From the NCBI RefSeq assembly GCF_036924535.1, contig NZ_JAZHRT010000001.1, positions 6,138,001-6,202,000 of the forward strand: a stretch of DNA of 64,000 nt, read 5' to 3'. Source of the DNA: Bradyrhizobium sp. AZCC 2262 (GTDB taxonomy: Bacteria > Pseudomonadota > Alphaproteobacteria > Rhizobiales > Xanthobacteraceae). Each line of letters opens with the position of its first letter. The first letter of the stretch is position 1. The notes beneath the pieces are model-generated. The model made no database searches. It was given only the letters and a program-made list of their open reading frames with translations, and had not been told where the DNA came from. The position numbers and the translations under genes were made by a program. This document shows positions 60,393-64,000 of this stretch, piece after piece.

Positions 60393-60525
60393 CGAGACTA
60401 CCGTGCTGCGCTGCTGCTCCTGGGCAACGATCCCCTGCGCCTCCAGGCGGGACAGCGCTTCGCGGATCGGCGTTCGGCTTACGGCGAATTCTTCAGCCAG
60501 CATTTCCTGCTCTGGGTAAAATAAT
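60393..60525 (-). pseudogene. GntR-family helix-turn-helix fragment
   Basis: On the minus strand the reading YPEQEMLAEEFAVSRTPIRE, then ALSRLEAQGIVAQEQQRSTV, is the winged helix of a GntR regulator. It begins just after the ferredoxin-reductase fragment and stops at the carboxylesterase junction. No start codon or effector domain is present. Confidence 0.75.
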
Positions 60526-60559
60526 TGAGATTTGGGTTATATCCGAGAATGACCGTTGC

Positions 60560-60837
60560 CACGTTCACCATGGACATTCGCGGCGAGAAACTCTCCGGCA
60601 GCAATACCGCAACCGAATTCGTCGAATGGTACAATGGGCACCCTTCACTATCGCGACTTTGCGTTCGACCTCTGCGGCAAAGTCGCGGTAATTGTCGGCA
60701 ATGGCAAGGTTGCGTTGGACGTGTCACGTATATTGGCGAAGACGCCCAGCGATCTGGTTCACACCGACGTCGCCGCGCATGGACTCGACGCACTGGCACA
60801 GAGCCGCATCACCGATATCCACATTATCGGTCGACCT
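60560..60837 (+). pseudogene. Internal fragment of an FprA/adrenodoxin-reductase-type gene
   Basis: DIRGEKLSGSNTATEFVEWY then, after a one-base shift near 60640, HYRDFAFDLCGKVAVIVGNG, KVALDVSRILAKTPSDLVHT and ITDIHIIGRP. This is the central NADP-binding part of FprA-type ferredoxin-NADP reductases. Both ends are missing, and it ends at the livF stop codon. No other copy was found in the window. Confidence 0.78.
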
Positions 60838-61539
60838 TTAAATGGCGAGATAGTTTCGCCGGATATCATCGTTCGATCGAAGACTATCGATGGTACCGGA
60901 GAACTTAATCTGGCCCTTCTCGATCACATAGGCGCGCTCCGAGACCAAACTGGCGAAATGCATATTCTGCTCCGACAGCAAGACTGTAATGCCGGACGCA
61001 GTGACGTGAATTATTGCTTGCGCGACTTGCTCGACGATTTTGGGCGAGAGGCCTTCGGAGGGCTCGTCCAGAAGAATGAGAGAGGGGTTTCCCATGAGTG
61101 TGCGCGCGACGGTTAGCATCTGCTGTTCACCGCCACTCATATGGGCGGCCAGGCGCCCGCGCATTTCAGCGAGATTGGGGAAAATTGAGTAGAGCTTTTC
61201 GCGCGTCCAGGGTTCGCGCCCCATCGGGGCGTGGCGGCGTCCCACCTCAAGATTTTCCTCGACGGTTAGGCTTACAAAAATCCGTCGATCTTCTGGAACG
61301 AAGCCGACACCCCGCCGAGCGATCACGAAGGGATCGAGCCCGCTTACTTCCTTCCCTTCGAACATGATATTGCCCGAACGGGGCGGGACAATTCCGATGA
61401 TCGATTTCATTAGCGTCGATTTTCCCGCGCCGTTACGACCCAACAATGCGACGGCCTCGCCCTGGCTAATGGTAAGCGACACGTCGTGCAGGATATGCGC
61501 GGCGCCATAGAAACTATTGATGTTGCTAACTGTCAGCAT
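60838..61539 (-). CDS. livF: Branched-chain ABC transporter ATP-binding protein LivF
   Basis: A 233-residue ABC ATPase. Walker A GRNGAGKST near 34-42, Q-loop and GFVPEDRRIFVSLTVEENL near 79-97 typical of LivF, signature MSGGEQQML near 134, Walker B LILLDEPSEGLSP near 154. Its start overlaps the livG stop (TAATG). With LivG it powers uptake through the permease upstream. In this setting the substrate is more likely an aromatic or acyl acid than leucine. Confidence 0.93.
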   Translation of the reverse strand: MLTVSNINSFYGAAHILHDVSLTISQGEAVALLGRNGAGKSTLMKSIIGIVPPRSGNIMFEGKEVSGLDPFVIARRGVGFVPEDRRIFVSLTVEENLEVGRRHAPMGREPWTREKLYSIFPNLAEMRGRLAAHMSGGEQQMLTVARTLMGNPSLILLDEPSEGLSPKIVEQVAQAIIHVTASGITVLLSEQNMHFASLVSERAYVIEKGQIKFSGTIDSLRSNDDIRRNYLAI

Positions 61540-62306
61540 TATGCCGCCCCGTACATCGTACCGCCGCCCAGATACACATCTTGCACGAGCTTTTCTTCGC
61601 GAATGGCGGTGGGCACCCCGCTAGCGATGACTTGGCCGCGATTGAGCACAATAACGCGGTCCGCATGGCCGAAGACCACGTCCATATCGTGTTCCGTAAA
61701 CAGGATGGAGACCCCTTCGCTCTCCATGAGGTTACGTACCAGCTTCATCATGGCGATACGCTCGGTCGGCGCCATGCCTGCCGTTGGTTCATCCATCAGC
61801 AGCAGCCTAGGGCTATTACCGAGTGCCATGGCAAGATCCAGGCGCTTTAGATCGCCATAGGAGAGCACACCGCAAGGCCGGCGAGCCTGCGCGCGCAAAC
61901 CCGTGCGATCGAGCAGATGATCTGCTTGATCGAGAAAGTAAGATGGTGCAGGTCGCCACGAACTACTGAGTTTTTTGTGGTGCGACAGCAGTACCATCTG
62001 CAAATTCTCGCGCACGCTCATGGATGGGAACGTAGCGGCGATTTGGAATGTCCGGCCAATGCCGAGCCGCCAGATCTTAGACGGGCCAAGGCCGTTGATG
62101 AGGTGGCCGTCGAAACGTATCTCGCCCGCGTCCGGCGTGATCTGGCCACCCAGCATGTTGAAGCAGGTCGACTTTCCGGCGCCGTTGGGGCCAATGATTG
62201 CAACCATCTCGCCCGGATTAACGAGGAAGGAGACGTCGTCCACAGCTTTCACGCCACCAAAGGCCTTCTGGATGGATCGAACAGTGAGTTCGCCGGCGAC
62301 ACTCAT
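61539..62306 (-). CDS. livG: Branched-chain ABC transporter ATP-binding protein LivG
   Basis: A 255-residue ABC ATPase. Walker A GPNGAGKST near 40, the LivG-specific GIGRTFQIAATFPSMSVREN near 85, signature region LSYGDLKRLDLAMALG and Walker B LLLMDEPTAGMAP near 170. The canonical SGGQ signature is modified to SYGD, as is common in LivG. Start 62306 overlaps the permease stop as ATGA; a longer frame to 62483 lies inside the permease gene. Confidence 0.93.
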   Translation of the reverse strand: MSVAGELTVRSIQKAFGGVKAVDDVSFLVNPGEMVAIIGPNGAGKSTCFNMLGGQITPDAGEIRFDGHLINGLGPSKIWRLGIGRTFQIAATFPSMSVRENLQMVLLSHHKKLSSSWRPAPSYFLDQADHLLDRTGLRAQARRPCGVLSYGDLKRLDLAMALGNSPRLLLMDEPTAGMAPTERIAMMKLVRNLMESEGVSILFTEHDMDVVFGHADRVIVLNRGQVIASGVPTAIREEKLVQDVYLGGGTMYGAA

Positions 62307-64000
62307 GGCGCGTCCCCCACAGAAACGCGTTTGGAAATCGGCATGCTGCGCCACACCAAAGGCCAGATTTTCTGGAGCATCCCGACAATGCCACGCGGAA
62401 AGAACATGATGGCAAGCACGATCACGACGCCAAGAGGCGCGCGCCAGAATTCTGTGGTGCGCTGAAGCTCCGCCAAAAGCCAATGATAACCGGCGGCGCC
62501 GACGATGGGACCGGCCATGCTCTCTAACCCGCCAAGCAGAAGCATGACGAGGCCATCAACCGACAAAGAAATCGACACGACATCCGGGAACACACTGCCT
62601 TTGGCGAAAGCGTAAAGAGCTCCAGCGAGTCCGGCGGCCGCGCCGGCGAGAATGAAGCCAAACCATTGCGTTCGTCGAATATTGATGCCGACGGCATCTG
62701 CCCGGGACGGTGAATCGCGCGTCGCTCTTAAGGCGTAGCCGAAAGGCGAGAAAACCACCTTGCGCAAGACAAAGATTGCAGCCGCCACAATGGCGAAGGT
62801 GAGATAGAGATAGACGATGTGATTGCGCGCCCAAGTATCCGGCCACACCTTCAAAATGCCGTTGTCGCCTCCTGTCACGCTGATCCACTGCCAAGCCACA
62901 GACCAAACGATTTGCGCAAGTGCAAGCGTAAGCATTGCGCGGTAGACGCCGCTGAGCCGCACGCATAGCCAGCCAAACAGAGCCGCGCCCAGTCCGGCCG
63001 CTATCGGCGCACCGATCAGGGCCGCGATAAACGGTAGGTGGAAATACTTCACGCCGAGTGCAACGAAATAGGCGCCGAGTCCGAAATAAGCGGCATGACC
63101 AAAGCTAAGTATGCCGGCCGGCCCCACCAGAAAATGTAGGCTAGCCGCAAACAGGATGAATATGAGAGCTTCGATCACCAGTGTGACGCCGTAGTCGCCG
63201 AGCAGCAACGGCGCGAACACTACGAAGGCGATGCCCAATCCCCAGTAGATCCATTGCTCCCGGCCGCCGGGCGACAGCACTGTATCGTCAGCCTGCCGAG
63301 GATCGCGTACCAGCACTTGGGGCTTTCCGGCAAGACCGTGGGGCCGAAAGACGAGCACCACGGTCATGACTATGAAAATTGTGACCAAGGTCATGGATGG
63401 CATAAGCAGCGTGCCGAACGATTGGACGACGCCGATCATCAGCGCTGCCGCAAAGGCACCGGGGATGCTGCCGAGCCCACCCACAACGACTACAACGAAG
63501 GCTTCAGTAAGCAGATTAAAGTCCATGCCCAAGTTAGCGGCATCCCGCGGTAACTGCACCGCGCCGCCAAGACCGGCCAAGGCGCAGCCGAGAACAAAAA
63601 CGGAAGTGAACAGCCAACGCTGGTTTACTCCAAGGGACCCTACCATTTCCCGGTCCTCGGTCGCAGCGCGTACGAGCGTGCCCCATCGAGTGCGATGAAA
63701 CGTAAGCCATAACAGGCCCAGAATCGCAGGCCCTAGCAACATCAGGAACAAATTATAGGACGGGAAACGGACGCCGAAGAATTCAACTGCCGCAAGGCCC
63801 GGCACGCGCGGCCCTATGAGGTCTTCATTGCCCCAGGCGTAACGTGTGACGTCTTGCACCACGAGTACAACGCCGAACGTAGCAAGTAATTGAAGTAGTT
63901 CCGGCGCCTTATAGAGGCGCCGGAGGATAATGATTTCGACGAGCCCGCCGATCACCCCCGTTAGTGCAGCCGATGCGGCTACGCCAGTCCAAAAACCAAA
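62303..64000 (-). CDS. Fused LivH-LivM branched-chain ABC permease (partial)
   Basis: The frame is open to the window edge, so the N-terminus is missing. The first about 220 residues visible are LivH-like (EIIILRRLYKAPELLQLLAT, LVRAATEDREMVGSLGVNQR, VVVVVGGLGSIPGAFAAALM). A linker of about 30 residues (VLVRDPRQADDTVLSPGGRE) leads to a LivM-like half (SLHFLVGPAGILSFGHAAYF, ALRATRDSPSRADAVGINIR, LGGLESMAGPIVGAAGYHW). Both permease halves are usually separate genes. It heads the livG-livF operon; no binding protein is adjacent within the window. Confidence 0.9.
   Translation of the reverse strand, partial: FGFWTGVAASAALTGVIGGLVEIIILRRLYKAPELLQLLATFGVVLVVQDVTRYAWGNEDLIGPRVPGLAAVEFFGVRFPSYNLFLMLLGPAILGLLWLTFHRTRWGTLVRAATEDREMVGSLGVNQRWLFTSVFVLGCALAGLGGAVQLPRDAANLGMDFNLLTEAFVVVVVGGLGSIPGAFAAALMIGVVQSFGTLLMPSMTLVTIFIVMTVVLVFRPHGLAGKPQVLVRDPRQADDTVLSPGGREQWIYWGLGIAFVVFAPLLLGDYGVTLVIEALIFILFAASLHFLVGPAGILSFGHAAYFGLGAYFVALGVKYFHLPFIAALIGAPIAAGLGAALFGWLCVRLSGVYRAMLTLALAQIVWSVAWQWISVTGGDNGILKVWPDTWARNHIVYLYLTFAIVAAAIFVLRKVVFSPFGYALRATRDSPSRADAVGINIRRTQWFGFILAGAAAGLAGALYAFAKGSVFPDVVSISLSVDGLVMLLLGGLESMAGPIVGAAGYHWLLAELQRTTEFWRAPLGVVIVLAIMFFPRGIVGMLQKIWPLVWRSMPISKRVSVGDAP

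Noticed and set aside
1..64000. CRISPR array, tRNA-flanked integrative element, phage or secretion system
   Set aside because: No regularly spaced repeats, no tRNA gene, integrase, phage structural or secretion genes were seen on either strand.

Overview
The window reads as a catabolic (accessory) region of an alphaproteobacterial chromosome, most likely from the Bradyrhizobium/Rhodopseudomonas group. This rests on high GC with dense short-spaced operons, the regulator repertoire (FCD-GntR, LysR, MarR, HxlR), the many orphan solute-binding proteins, an IS3 remnant and a RIME-like palindrome. No rRNA, tRNA, CRISPR array or intact mobile element was recognised.

Left part (1-7 kb): a truncated OmpR-type response regulator, an NTF2-like protein, an HD-domain protein, a broken LysR gene, an HxlR regulator with a downstream FMN reductase, and a broken carboxylesterase tail.

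Aromatic block (6.5-21.7 kb): a probable nine-gene minus-strand operon (SDR, cytochrome P450, ferredoxin, CaiB CoA-transferase, PrpF-like isomerase, Bug binding protein, NTF2-like protein, ferredoxin reductase, MarR) lies downstream of a second minus-strand operon (FAD monooxygenase, PEP-mutase/methylisocitrate-lyase-type enzyme, gentisate 1,2-dioxygenase, FAH-type hydrolase). Divergent GntR and LysR genes follow. A 16-bp palindrome is shared by the GntR/monooxygenase intergenic region and the SDR-P450 promoter, so the two operons probably form one regulon. The likely logic is P450 or flavin hydroxylation of an aromatic to a gentisate, ring cleavage, and processing of the resulting (possibly methylated) dicarboxylic acids.

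CoA-ester block (21.9-58.8 kb): solute-binding proteins, a CoA-transferase pair, a thiolase-fold protein without the usual nucleophilic Cys plus its DUF35 partner, SDRs, two acyl-CoA ligases, a crotonase, three acyl-CoA dehydrogenases, a second P450, a GMC oxidoreductase and a hotdog thioesterase. These look like parts of beta-oxidation-like degradation of cyclic or branched acids.

Right end (59-64 kb): broken carboxylesterase, GntR and ferredoxin-reductase fragments, then livF, livG and a fused livHM permease running off the window.

The most unusual feature is a set of gene-fragment copies between the intact genes. Pieces of at least eight genes, most with a recognisable fuller relative in this window and all in the same orientation as that relative, are joined end to end (41.6-42.6, 44.2-44.5, 45.4-46.2, 53.5-54.5, 57.1-58.0, 58.9-60.8 kb). 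All calls come from reading the sequence and translations by eye; no database search was possible.
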